NCBI GenBank assembly: GCA_002189035.1
Contig: CM007991.1
Coordinates: 4,712,001 to 4,776,000 of the forward strand
Length of the DNA: 64,000 nt
Direction: 5' to 3'
Source: Utricularia gibba
Lineage: Eukaryota > Streptophyta > Magnoliopsida > Lamiales > Lentibulariaceae
Shown here: positions 31,414-42,390 of the stretch, in pieces
How positions within the stretch are numbered: the stretch's first letter is position 1
Layout: every line of letters begins with the position of its first letter
Notes under the pieces: generated by a model
What the model saw: the letters and a program-made list of their open reading frames with translations, nothing else
Databases searched by the model: none
Told to the model about the DNA's origin: nothing
Program-made: the position numbers and the translations under genes

Positions 31414-33550
31414 GTGATTAGGAAATGCTGAGTCGGTGTGAATGAGACCGCAAACTATGAGGGGCATGTTGGCAACTAGTATCTGTCAAATTTGTATGCC
31501 ACCTAAGCCCGAGCACTTTTTTTATTAGATGCGAGTGATCACGTCGCTGGTTGCATGTTTAAAACTTACAGCGTGTTGCAAGAAACCGTATAAATAACGG
31601 AATTCAACACAAAAACATTTTAGGGTGTCATCAATCCTAATACTACTCTTGCCCAGGCATGATTAACTTCGCAAATCTAATGGTATTCGATGCATAAGTG
31701 CTGGTTTCATTGCACTTGAATGGTGCTGCGCAACCAAGTAACCCATGCATCCTGCTCCTCAGTCCGTGAAGCATAACTTTCTAACCGCTTTGATCCATGT
31801 GACGCACCACACATCGTTTAGAAGCTCTTTGCAAACCCGACGCAATATGGTTGGTTTGAGAGGCGTCCATCAATCGTACAAATTTAGAAACATAGTTTTA
31901 AAGATGCTCTGAATCGCAGGACTGCGTCGTGATGAAGACGTAGAAGTTGTGATTAGGAAATGCTGAGTCGGTGTGAATGAGACAGCGAAGTACGAGGGTC
32001 AAGTTGGTGACTAGATGTCGGTGATCACGTCGCTGGTTGCACGTTCACCACTGACAGCGTGTTGCTGGAAACCATAAAAATAGGGGAATTCAACACGAGA
32101 AATTTCCAGTGCGTCATCCATGCATGCTTAACTTTGCAGTTCTGATGGTAATGGATGAATAAGTGCTGGTTGCATTGAACTTGAGTGGTGCTGCACGACC
32201 AAGTAACCCATGCATTGTGCTTCTGGGTCGATGAAGCATAACTTTCAAACCGCTTTGATCCATTTGACGCATACTACATCAATTTAAAGCTCGATGCAAG
32301 CCCGACGCAAAATGGTTGGTTTGAGAAGCGCCCAACAATCATATAAATTTAGAAGCGTAGTTCTAACCGTGCGCTAAATCGCAAGAGTGCATCGTGATGA
32401 AGACGTAGAAATTGTGATTAGGAAGTGCGTACTCATTGTGAATGAGACGGCGAAGTACGAGGGGCACGTTGGCGACTAGTATCTGCCAAATTTGTATGCC
32501 ACAAGCACAAGGACTTTTTACTAGATGTCGGTGATCACGTCGCTAGTTGCACGTTCACAACTGACAGCGTGTTGCAGGAAACCATATAAATAACGGAATT
32601 CAACACGAGAACCTTCTAGGGTGTCATCCATCCTAATTCTACTCTCGCCCAGGAATGATTAACCTCGCAAATCTAATGGTATTCGATGCATAATTGCAGG
32701 TTTCATTGCACTTGTGTGGTGCTGTGCCACCAAGTAACCCATGCATCCTGCTCCTCAGTCCGTGAAGCATAACATTCAAACAGCTTTCCTCCATGTGACG
32801 CGTAGCACATCGTTTGGAAGCTCTATGCAAGCCGGATGCAAAATGGTTGGTTTTACAAGCGCCCAATAGTCGTATAAATTTAGAAACGTAGTTCTAACGG
32901 TGCCCTGAATCGCATGAGTGCGTCTTGATGAAGACGTAGAAATTGGGAATAGCAAATCCTAAGTCGGTGTCAATGAGACAGCAAAGTATGCGGGCCACGT
33001 TGGTTACTAGGACCTCCCAAATTGGTATACCACATAAACCTGAGGAATTTTTATAGATGTTGTTGATCACGTCGCTGGTTGCACATTCACAACTGACAGC
33101 GTGTTGCTGGAAACCGTATAAATAAGGGAATTAAACATGAGAACTTTTCAAGGTGTCATGCAGTCTTATACTACTCTCAGTCATAGCTTGCTTAACTTTG
33201 CAATTCTTATGGTATTCGATGCATAAGTGCTGGTTTCATCGCACTTGAGTTGTGTTGCACAACCAAGTAACCCATGCATCGTGATCATCAGTCCGTGAAG
33301 CATAACTTTCAAACCACTTTCATCCATGTGACGCACAGCACATCGTTTTGAAGCTCTTTGCAAGCCCAACGCAAACTGGTTGGTTTGAGGGGCGCCCATC
33401 AATCGTACAAATTTAGAAGCGTAGTTTTAACGGTGCACTGAATCGCAGGAGTGCATCGTGATGAACACGCAGAAGTTGTGATTAGGAAATGCTGAGTCAG
33501 TGTGAATGAAACCGCGAAATACGAGGGGCACATTGGCGACTACGATCTGC
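31414..33550. repeat. Tandem array of ~533-bp repeats, 4 copies and a partial
   Basis: Copies begin at 31414, 31949, 32414, 32945 and 33478 with the word gtgattaggaaatgctgagt or a close variant; lengths 535, 465, 531, 533 and ~73. The second copy is short through two deletions. Monomers are richer in CpG than the surroundings and hold TATAAATA in copies 1, 3 and 4 (31588, 32585, 33117), with an inverted CCGT..ACGG around it in copy 1. No protein frame is conserved across copies. The left border is the Athila RT and the right border an inverted Tekay-like RNase H. It is not 5S, 18S or 25S rDNA as far as I can read. Identity unknown. Confidence 0.93.
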
Positions 33551-33865
33551 AAAAAATACTGCTGCTAACTCTAAGTCATGAACAGGATAGTTCTTTTCGT
33601 GCGATTTTAGTTTCCTTGAAGCATAAGCAATCACCTTATTTTCTTGCATCAAAACACCGCCAAATCCTTCATAAGATGCATCAGTGAAAACTATAAAGAT
33701 TCATTAACCTTAGGCAAAGTAAGGATAGATGCGGAACTCAACTTGTCTCTTAGTGTTCGGAAACTTTTCTCACATTTTTGAGTCCATCCAAATTTCGTTT
33801 CCTTCTTGTTAAGATCAGTGAGTGGTCCAGCCATCTTAGAAAATCCCTCCATGAATTTTTGGAGT
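33551..33865 (-). pseudogene. Inverted RNase H fragment, Tekay-like
   Basis: Minus-strand copy of the same sequence as about 34850-35158: [60 protein letters not shown] and [15 protein letters not shown]. It differs from the plus copy by a few bases. It lies about 1 kb from that copy in opposite orientation, forming an inverted repeat. No RT part or LTR belongs to it. Confidence 0.85.
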
Positions 33866-34059
33866 TGATTGGTTGAAGAAGTGCCATTTGTTTGTGAATT
33901 GTAATATGAAACAGTTACATATGGAGAATTGAGAAATCTTTCGAATTTCAATGTCAGATGTTACACTTAAACATCAGATTGATGAAATAGATTGAATAGG
34001 TTACATTGTTCTTATTACAATAGAAAAGAGAATTCTAAAGATAGAAGAGATTCATGTCG
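33866..34059. other. Short spacer
   Basis: About 190 bases between the inverted RNase H copy and the Tekay-like pol. It probably contains the degraded region before RT (AT-rich, several stops). Nothing else seen. Confidence 0.4.
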
Positions 34060-35340
34060 TAAATGTATTTAAGGAGGTTTTTCCAGATGAACTACCAGGA
34101 AGACCACCTAGAAGAGAAATGGAGCTATCAATTGAGTTGGAGCCCCGAACTACAGCAATATCTAAAACCCCTTATAGGATGGCACCTTTGGATTTGCATG
34201 AACTGAAAATTCAGCTGAAGGAGTTGATGGATAAGAAAACTCCAGCATTATTTTTGAAGAAGAAAGATGCAAGTTTGAGGTTGTGCTATGATTATACAGG
34301 GTTAAATAAGGTGACAGTAAAAAATAAATATCCTCTACTGAGGATTCATGACTTGTTTGATCAGTTGCAAGGTGAAGCAGTATTTTCTAAGCTTGATCTT
34401 AGATCTGGGTATCATTAGATGCAAGTTAAAGAAGAGGATATTCCCAAGACTATATTTAGAACTAAATATGGGCATTATGAATGCACTGTAGTTCCTTTTG
34501 GACTAACAAATGCTCCAGCTGCCATTATGGACTTGATGAACAGAGTTTCGGCACTCTATTGGATCATTTTGTTGTGGTATTTATAGATGACATTCTGATC
34601 TACTCAAAGGATGAAAAGGAACATGAAGAGCACTTGAGAGTGGTCCTGCAACATTTGAGGAAAGATCAACTTTATGCTAAGTTGAGCAAATGTGATTTTT
34701 TGATGAAAAGCATATCATTTCTGGGGCATATTGTTTCTGCTGATGGATTCAGAGTTGATCCATAGAAGATAGCTGTAATTCGAGATTGGTCACAACCAAT
34801 TAATGTGAAGGAAGTAAGAAGCTTTGTTGGTCTTGCTGGCTACTACAGGAAATTTATGGAGGGATTTTCTAACATGGCTGGACCACTCACTGATCTTACC
34901 AAGAAGGAAACAAAATTTGGATGGACTCAAAAATGTGAGAAAACTTTCCGAACACTAAGAGACAAGTTGAGTTCCGCATCTATTCTTACTTTGCCTAAGG
35001 TTAATGAATCTTTTACTGTTTGTACTGATGCATCTTATGAAGGATTTGGCTGTGTTTTGATGCAAGAAAATAAGGTGATTGCTTATGCTTCAAGGAAACT
35101 AAAATCACATGAAAAGAACTATCATGTTCATGACTTAGAGTTAGCAGCAGTAATTTTTGCTTTGAAGTTGTGGAGACATTATCTTAATGGAGTGAAGTGT
35201 GAGGTATTTACTGATCATAAAAGTTTGAAATATTTACTGACTCAGAAAGAACTGAATTTAAGGCAGAGAAAATAAGTTGAATTATTGAGTGATTATGATT
35301 TGGAAATAAAGTATCATTCAGGGAAGGCTATCCATTGAGC
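34060..35340 (+). pseudogene. Tekay/Del-like gypsy RT and RNase H
   Basis: Plus-strand pol. In order: [40 protein letters not shown] (the FIRPSVSPWGAPV stretch normally after it is deleted, leaving [15 protein letters not shown]), [11 protein letters not shown] with TAG at 34416-34418 (CAG in relatives), [18 protein letters not shown], the catalytic [22 protein letters not shown] at 34763-34765, [20 protein letters not shown], then RNase H with [40 protein letters not shown] and [24 protein letters not shown] replaces the Trp near 35273. The motif set suits the Tekay/Del group of chromoviruses. No gag, protease or LTR is present. Confidence 0.9.
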
Positions 35341-35402
35341 AGAAAAAGAGAAGAAAAGCTGATGGTGACTATTGTGGGAAGTTTGCATAATCTGAAGCTT
35401 GA

Positions 35403-35768
35403 GTGTGTAGAAACAGAATCATCTCTGAGGATAAAAATTGTGATAGCAACTCCTGTTTGCTTGATGAAGTAAAGGAGGCTCAGAAACATGATACTGAAAT
35501 TCTGGAAATGAAGAAACATATCCATAATGGGAAGGAATTAAAAGATTTTTGCATCTCCACATCAGGGGACTTATTGTTTCAAAACAGACTCACGGTACCA
35601 AGGGAATCAAAAGTGAAACAATCGATTCTGGAGGAGGTTCATACATCATCTTTTTCAATACATCCTGGAAATAACAAGATTTATAGAGATCTGAAGCAAA
35701 AATGGTGGTGGAATGGCATGAAGAAACTTTTAGAACGTCTGGTAGACATGAAAGTATTAGAACCTTGA
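35403..35768 (+). pseudogene. Tekay-like integrase N-terminus
   Basis: Open frame of 121 codons: EAQKHDTEILEMKKHIHNGK, NRLTVPRESKVKQSILEEVH, SSFSIHPGNNKIYRDLKQKW and WWNGMKKLLERLVDMKVLEP. It holds the His pair of the HHCC finger (EVHTSSFSIHPG); the CxxC pair is lost where the frame diverges at about 35740. The integrase core is absent. Confidence 0.85.
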
Positions 35769-35828
35769 ATCTAGACGTTCAAAATCCCAAGGGTTTGGTG
35801 AGAACAATACAAACAAAGCATACTACAC

Positions 35829-35876
35829 AAACTGTCACCTTTTCACTCTAATACATTTTGCAAAAGGTGACAGTTT
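35829..35876. repeat. 15-bp perfect hairpin
   Basis: Arms AAACTGTCACCTTTT (35829-35843) and AAAAGGTGACAGTTT (35862-35876) with an 18-base loop. Lies between the Tekay-like fragment and a solo LTR. It could be the core of a tiny inverted-repeat element or an RNA hairpin; function unknown. Confidence 0.85.
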
Positions 35877-35989
35877 CAGTAGTCTGTTTTCAAACAATTC
35901 CAAACAATCCAAACAATTCCCTTGTAGTTTTCAAGTGATTCCAAAAACTGAAAATTCTACAAGCATAAACACACAGATTCCAAGCTCAA

Positions 35990-36612
35990 TGATGAACCTC
36001 AGCAACATGATGAATAGCATTTGAAGATTGATAAAGATGTTGCACAGTTGAATACTTTGGATAGCAAGATTATTCTACTTGGATCAATCATTAAGAGTAA
36101 GAGCAACAAAATTGAATATATGCTCAAATCTCTACTCAAAAATGGTGAGTTAGAAGTTAAGCTTAATCTTGTTACCAACTGAGCTCAACTACTTGAAAGT
36201 AGATCTAATTTAGAGTCCAAAATGTGTTTTTCTTTTAGATGTATACTATTGGACTTGATAACCTTTCCATTAATTTAATTTGGTCTTAGTAATTTTAGAA
36301 CCCAACTCTAGGGTATTAAGTACTTTTGAAAGTACCTTTAGCTTATTTCATTAATTTCGTGAGTAATTTCCTCTTCTTTGAGTATTTAAATATTCTTAAC
36401 TTATCAAGCTTTTAGAGCTTGTGATATCCAAAGATTATCACTTCTGATTTCTTCTCATTTTGAATCGTGGCTCTTGATTACTCTTTTCTTTCATAATCTA
36501 GTTGCAAGAAATTTATTCTTTCGAGAGTAGACTTTGGTGGGTTTTTTTTTCAACATTAGTTTCTCTCATACTTGTGGGTTGTTAATCTTTTTTAGATTAG
36601 AGGGTCATATCA
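35990..36612 (+). repeat. Solo LTR of the gypsy A family
   Basis: 623 bases from TGATGAACCTC to GGGTCATATCA, collinear with the 5' LTR of element A. Flanks are CTCAA (35985-35989) and TTCAA (36613-36617), a target duplication with one C/T difference. No primer site follows and no polypurine tract precedes it, so it is a solo LTR. The TATA-like region corresponds to about 36280-36390. Confidence 0.85.
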
Positions 36613-37148
36613 TTCAACACATAATCAAATTTCAATCGAGAGACACAAAATAATTTAAAAGAAAAGAGATGCACAACTTGTTCCAAATTGAGCCCTAAAG
36701 GTTCAATCCCCTACCCTAAAATCCTCATTCCAATTACTCACTTCTAATCATTTCTGATCTTCACAACAGTTCTATTCTTTCTCAAATATCAAGGTCAATC
36801 TAAAACCAAATTAAGATTCTCACTCCACAAGCCTTCAAAATCATAACAACAATTTCAATCTTTACTCTCCACCTTCTTGCTGCCATTTCCACCTTGGTTT
36901 GAAAACTCAGAAGAAAGTTTTATGTCAACTCTCCTAAAAACTTTCTTTTCCAAATGCAACTCCACCACTGATATTAGCTTATGCTTGGGTTACTTCTACA
37001 TAACCACATGATCCTTTTCCCTTTGACCATGTGTCTTACTTACTCAGCTTTCTAACTCTCTTTATTCCGATTTTTCTCATAAACAATAATCATGCATTTT
37101 AAAACATAACACATTTAAATAATAACAACAAAAATCAAAGCCCTAACA
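36613..37148. other. Spacer, no gene recognised
   Basis: AT-rich, no domain or repeat structure that I can name. Confidence 0.5.
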
Positions 37149-38110
37149 TCCTTGATTAGTGATTTGGTGGATTGCATCAACATTAGAAGATCAATGTCCA
37201 GGTTTTGCATTTACATAAGAAGCAGCCTGATTAGTTGGAGATCAAAAAGACAGAGCACGATAGCAAAGAGTTCACGGAAGGTAGAATATCTAATTTATTA
37301 AGAGCTTTTGAACTCAAGAGCAGCTAGCGTACATTATGACTGAAGGCTTTTTCAGCACTATAGCACTATTAATTGCTGAGAAAATTGAGAACTGTATATG
37401 AGATTCTTTTTTTCCCTCGTGGAGTTTTGTAGAGCTCAAACAAAATCATCCAAATAAAATAATAATAGTCAGATTCCATTATCAAATAAAAAGTTTAGAT
37501 TTTTTTGAATTGATAGTAATTTTCTTTTTAAGATCCCATGAACTAATTTAAAACCTCAGATTCAGGGTAAAACTGAGATGATTCTAGGCAATCAAAAATA
37601 AAAAATTATGCCAAAGATTCTCGAGTAACAATGAAGAGTTCATCACATATTCCATGTGCATATATGTGTAGATCTCAATAAATGACATATTTACGCAAAT
37701 TCTAGTATTGTTATTCTAAAGTAATATTACTCTGTTACTATCAAACACTATTCGTTGTTTTGTAAGATTATAGAATTAATCATGCCACTGAAATCATTTC
37801 ACCTCCCATAATAACCCGTATTTTTTTTACATTCGATTCTAACCTCTACAACTCATACATTCACATATAGATTAGATCAAATATACCTTTGATAATGATG
37901 TGTAATTGAGTCCTTATTCTTAGACTCTTGAGGCTAATTTGGGATTCTCTTACATAATCTTCAGATTTTGAAGTAATCAAGAATATGTTAGTAAAGAAAA
38001 TATTGCAAAAAATAAAATTAAACTCAAATTAAATGTGAAAGAAAATAGTAAAACAACCAAATATGTAAGTGTTTGCACAAGAAAGACTCACTATAAATCC
38101 TTAGCTACAA
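37149..38110 (+). pseudogene. Copia D2 remnant: RNase H and downstream region
   Basis: The plus strand reads DLVDCINIRRSMSRFCIYIR, SSLISWRSKRQSTI and QEQLAYIMTEGF, parts of copia RNase H, with frameshifts. The following ~700 bases match 63230-63930 downstream of copia D (shared words such as attatgccaaagattct, ttttttgaattgatagtaat and tttgggattc). That shared part is probably the 3' LTR or 3' non-coding end of this family, though I cannot place LTR ends. Confidence 0.75.
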
Positions 38111-40929
38111 GTTCTCGTGCATACAAACTTGATTTTAACATATGAAAAATGATCGAAAAATGAAAGCAAATGAGAAAATAAAATGTGGAAATTGATTGTA
38201 AGACTTCCAAGACAAGACTTTGTAACTCTCCAAAAGTATGGTATTCAGGTCCATATCTAGAAGTAGAAGCTTTGAATTTTAATTTATGTACTTATATTAA
38301 ATCTTATATCCAAATGTTTTCAAATTATATTTAAATATTTTAAGATAATATTCAAATCATCATTTAATCCAACCTTTTGGGATTAAATCTTAATCCAGAC
38401 AGTTCAATTTTTATCCCTCCCCCTCCCCACCAAAATCATCTTTATTTGTCTTCAATTTAAATTAACATAATTTCAAAAAATCATCTAGTCCAAATTGACA
38501 CAAAAGATTTACAAATTATTCAAAATTGTTGGGAAAACTAAACGAAAAACATTCAAAACAACAAAAAAAAGTTATTAAAAACCAAAAGCAATTGACCCAA
38601 CAATGTGACTTAGGAACCGCTTTCTTTTGTTTCTGTTTTGTTGATGTTGTTGTTGTTGTTTTTTTTTTTTTTTACCTCTCTAGATGTTGAAATGGACACC
38701 GTAGATCGTAGATGTCTATAGCACAGGAATTCACAACTCACTAGCCATGTGCTGTGTAATCTACAACATTAATGTAAGAAGGTTAAAATTTATTAATTCC
38801 ATAGATAACAAATGCAAAAATATCTAATCCCAATATAAACAAAAAATTCATGCAAATTGCAACATTTACTTGAAATTCTGAAAAAAAAATTAGGCATACA
38901 ATAAACGTGTTCGTCAAATCTGTAAAATCGATTATGCTGTTATCAAATTAAACAACCTTGCAATATTTACCTGACCAATCCAAACAAATAATTGAATAAA
39001 AAAAAATATGATGAAAATCTCCAAAAAAATTCCCAAAATTGTAAAAAAAAATCTGAAAATCTTCATTTGGGTAGATTAACGAACAAAAACCATTTATTAT
39101 CAACATGGAGAATAAATCTAACCTACTTTTGTGACATATTTTCTAGTTTCAAGGGAGTTAACGATACCTGAAATCTTGAATCCATCACATTAGAGGAATG
39201 GAAGAAGTGGAAAAACTAGAAACACTATTTATGAGTATTTTTGAATAAAAAATGATGAAAAAGTCCCAAATTTAATATTAAATTATTTTATTAAACAGAA
39301 ATCCTAACTCATGCTTTATTTATATAAACTCAACTTTATTTCAGCAAATTTGATATTTTTCAAAAATGTATTCATAATACCAATCCAATACGAATTCCCA
39401 CAAAAGAATTCAATAAAATATTCATAATGTTGTCAATACCAATATACTTCAAATATAATGAATAATGTTTGGTTTAATTCGATACTGAACTACCCATTGT
39501 TGTTTCCATTTCCTTATTCTATCTCAATGCTCATTCCTCTCTAGTGCATTTTTACATGGCCTAGTCACACATTTTTGTGGCATGTTCCTTGGACATAAAT
39601 AATCTCAGGCAAGCACATACACACAAAACAAATTTACACACCCATCAACTACCCATTGTTGTTGTAATCCATTTCCCCTACTATGACCCTAACAAAAATG
39701 TCTTGATACCATGGTGTCAAGTCCAAAATTTATATCCCACTGAACTCAAACTTTGATGTCATGTTCCTAAGAAATGACCATAAGACTTTATTGGCCTATT
39801 AAGTCATAAAGGAACTAGCTATAAGTGTAGAGTTCCAAACTGAAAATGATAAGGTGAGTTAAGTACATCATAGGGAACGAGGGACTTTGCTTTTTCTTCG
39901 AAACATGATGTATGATCAAGTTAAAGAACAGCAAATTTATTAGCATAATACACAGAAAAAGCATGATCCAGGTGTCATGCTTAGTCTTCCCTACACAATA
40001 TCCTACTTGGCCACTATGTAGAACCAACAGCAGCCCTAAACCAACACCAACTCAAAGATCCTTCTAGGACCATGAATGGAAAGCACTAAAATAATATCAA
40101 AAGGAACATGTAAGACAAGCACTAAACCATTTAAAATGCAACACCATTAAGAATTAACGACATAATGTAATAAGCATTAATCACATAATTGAGTCTTTAC
40201 TTTGATTTGAAAATCTCAGAAATCAAGGTCAAAAAGTCCTTTTGGATCTATCTTATGAAATCAGCAACCAGTGCAACACCCTTCACCAACTTCACATTGA
40301 TGCAACACCTCTATCGTTTTCCCTTTCATTTCTTCAATCTCAAATTCTATGGTGAATATTATTCTATGAGAAGTTCCCTCAAAGCATAATCAACATAAAT
40401 AAGCCAGCATCCAGAACTCCCCCAAAAGTCTTCTATTTCAAACAATCACATTGCATCTCAGACTGATAAATGCAGCACAACAGTCACGTAAACCAAATCA
40501 TATTTGGAAGCCTTTACCTTATCTAAAATTTCCAAATAAACTTCGTTTGAAATGCTGACGAGCAATATTTTATTCAATAAAAAGGAATCACCAACATCTG
40601 AATGCCCAGTGGAGAGTTATGAATTATAGAAGTGGATTGAGAAAAACAGTTCTTAACGTTTGGTAGTTTTGAGAGGTTTTAAGTGAAAATTCATAATTTT
40701 CTGTTTCCATCTCTAAAGCAAGAAATTGTTTTTTAAACATGATCAACACTCATCATGTTAGAAGTTGATTGAAAAAATTAGTTTGAAAAAAATCAAAACT
40801 TTCTGTTTATATTTGTAAAATAATAAACTATGTTTGAAATATAATCAACACTCAAGGTTGAACCTATTGTGTTTATGAAGAATCATTATTTAAACGGAAT
40901 GAATTATTCCAAAAAATACATTGACCAGT
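38111..40929. other. AT-rich spacer, no gene recognised
   Basis: About 2.8 kb with A/T homopolymers, a short TTG-rich stretch followed by poly(T) near 38640-38672 and no convincing coding region. The open stretch 39815-40027 (minus) has no family likeness that I can name. The stretch 40680-40770 resembles 5860-5950. A short hairpin (GAATGAATTATTC .. GAATAATTCATTTC) near 40900-40963 borders the large palindrome. Confidence 0.5.
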
Positions 40930-41626
40930 GTATTTTGTAGAATAATTCATTTCGTCCAAATGAACATTTTCAAAATTAAGTATAATTTCATTAATTTTTG
41001 TGTTTAATATCAAAATATTATTTTAAATATTATAAGAATCTAATTTGTATTATTTAATTTTTATATTTGTTACGATTATAAAAGTTGAATTTGTAATCTT
41101 TCAGTTAATCACATAATCGAAAGAATAATATAATAATTATGTAATTAAATGATATATATTATATGTTGATCTAAAATCCAATAATTACGTGGAATAAGTT
41201 TTTCAAATATTATTAATTTGTATTTGAAATCGTGTATGAAAAATGTTTTTACAAGAATATTTATTTTTATGCTTATATTAAAACTACATCACTCTTACGC
41301 ATTGCAAATTATTCAGAAGAGTATACAGGATGTCACTTGATGTTCATAAACAGCATCAAGAGAGGTTTAGTCGTCAAGTAATGATAATAAACAGCACCCA
41401 GAAGGGTTCTGGACGTTGATTAAAGATAGTAAATATCACCCAGGGTTATGGACGTCGTTTAGTGATAATAAACAATGTTTAACAACTTGTATCCACTATC
41501 AAATGATAATCAGAAGTATTCAATCTAGTTTTTTATTAATTTTTTTAAATAAACTATAAACTAAAATTTTGTTCAAATCCATATTAGATAGTGGAGAAAT
41601 AAGGTTTGATGAAGTTATAGTCGAAT

Positions 41627-41707
41627 TGCAAAAGCTTTACTTGCATAATCCAAACTGCCATATTTTACATAAATGTCGTGAATCAAATTACAAAATGGAA
41701 GATTAAT
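41627..41707 (-). pseudogene. PPR-like fragment, left arm
   Basis: Reads INLPFCNLIHDIYVKYGSL and then DYASKAF, fitting the pentatricopeptide repeat pattern with a Y-x-K-x-G-x-L-x-x-A core. PPR proteins bind organellar RNA. It is a 27-residue scrap and mirrors the copy at 42294-42390. Confidence 0.65.
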
Positions 41708-41828
41708 CTCTATATACTAATTAATTACAAATTGATGTTCATCCCAAATGAAAGATTTATAGACTCTACCCATGAGTGCAATGCACTCAGGATTGTAATT
41801 TGATTTTCATTATGCTATCACATAAAAT

Positions 41829-42020
41829 GTGACAATCAAATTTATTATTAATCAGCATACAGAAACTAATCTCTCACTTTGCAATTCGATTCTTGCATTT
41901 TATGCAAAATATGGTAGCTTGAACTATCTTATGAAAGTTTTTGAAGAGATGATTAAAAATGATGTAAAATGCGGTATCTTGAACTATGAAAGTACAATCG
42001 TAAGTGCATCATACTCATGA
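41829..42020 (+). pseudogene. PPR-like fragment, arm and spacer
   Basis: Open frame without an ATG (first codon GTG). It contains TETNLSLCNS followed by ILAFYAKYGSLNYLMKVF and EEMIKNDVK, which matches one PPR motif and the start of the next. It crosses the inner end of the left arm into the spacer. A second, weaker module (VKCGILNYEST) follows. A complete PPR gene would have many such 35-residue repeats; only about 1.5 are present, so it is a captured or decayed fragment. Confidence 0.65.
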
Positions 42021-42293
42021 TGTAAAATATGAAAATCCAATTTACTATTAATGAGCATATAGAGATTAATCTTCCACTATATTAATATTATTTCAATAAA
42101 AATTATAAGGAAATCTAGGAATTGAATTACAAAGTGAGAGATAATTTCTATATACTGATTAATAACAAATTTTACTCTCACATTTTATGTAATAGCATAA
42201 TAAAAATCGAATTACAATCGTAAGTGTATTGCACTCATGGTTAGAGTCTATGGATCTTTCATCTGGGATGAACATCAACTTATTATTAATTAG

Positions 42294-42390
42294 CATATAG
42301 AGATTAATCTTTCATTTTGTAATTTGATTCTTGAAATTTATATAAAATGTGGCAGTTTAGATTATGCAAGTAAAGTTTTTGCAATTCGAC
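42294..42390 (+). pseudogene. PPR-like fragment, right arm
   Basis: Reads HIEINLSFCN, then LILEIYIKCGSLDYASKVF, the best PPR match of the three (Y-I-K-C-G-S-L and A-S-K-V-F). It is the mirror partner of the fragment at 41627-41707. Confidence 0.7.

Noticed and set aside
32639-33402. Minus-strand open frames in the tandem repeats (75 and 73 codons)
   Set aside because: Similar in two monomers only because the DNA is repeated; interrupted in the others, no domain.
31414-33550. Tandem array as rDNA spacer or 5S cluster
   Set aside because: No 5S, 18S or 25S sequence is readable in or next to it; the period and the TATAAATA box alone do not establish rDNA.
31414-33550. CRISPR-like array
   Set aside because: Repeats are ~533 bases and contiguous without spacers, and the setting is a plant nuclear genome.
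39700-39711. Minus-strand TGGTATCAAGAC, like a tRNA-iMet primer site
   Set aside because: Two mismatches, no LTR end next to it and no gag beyond it on the minus strand.
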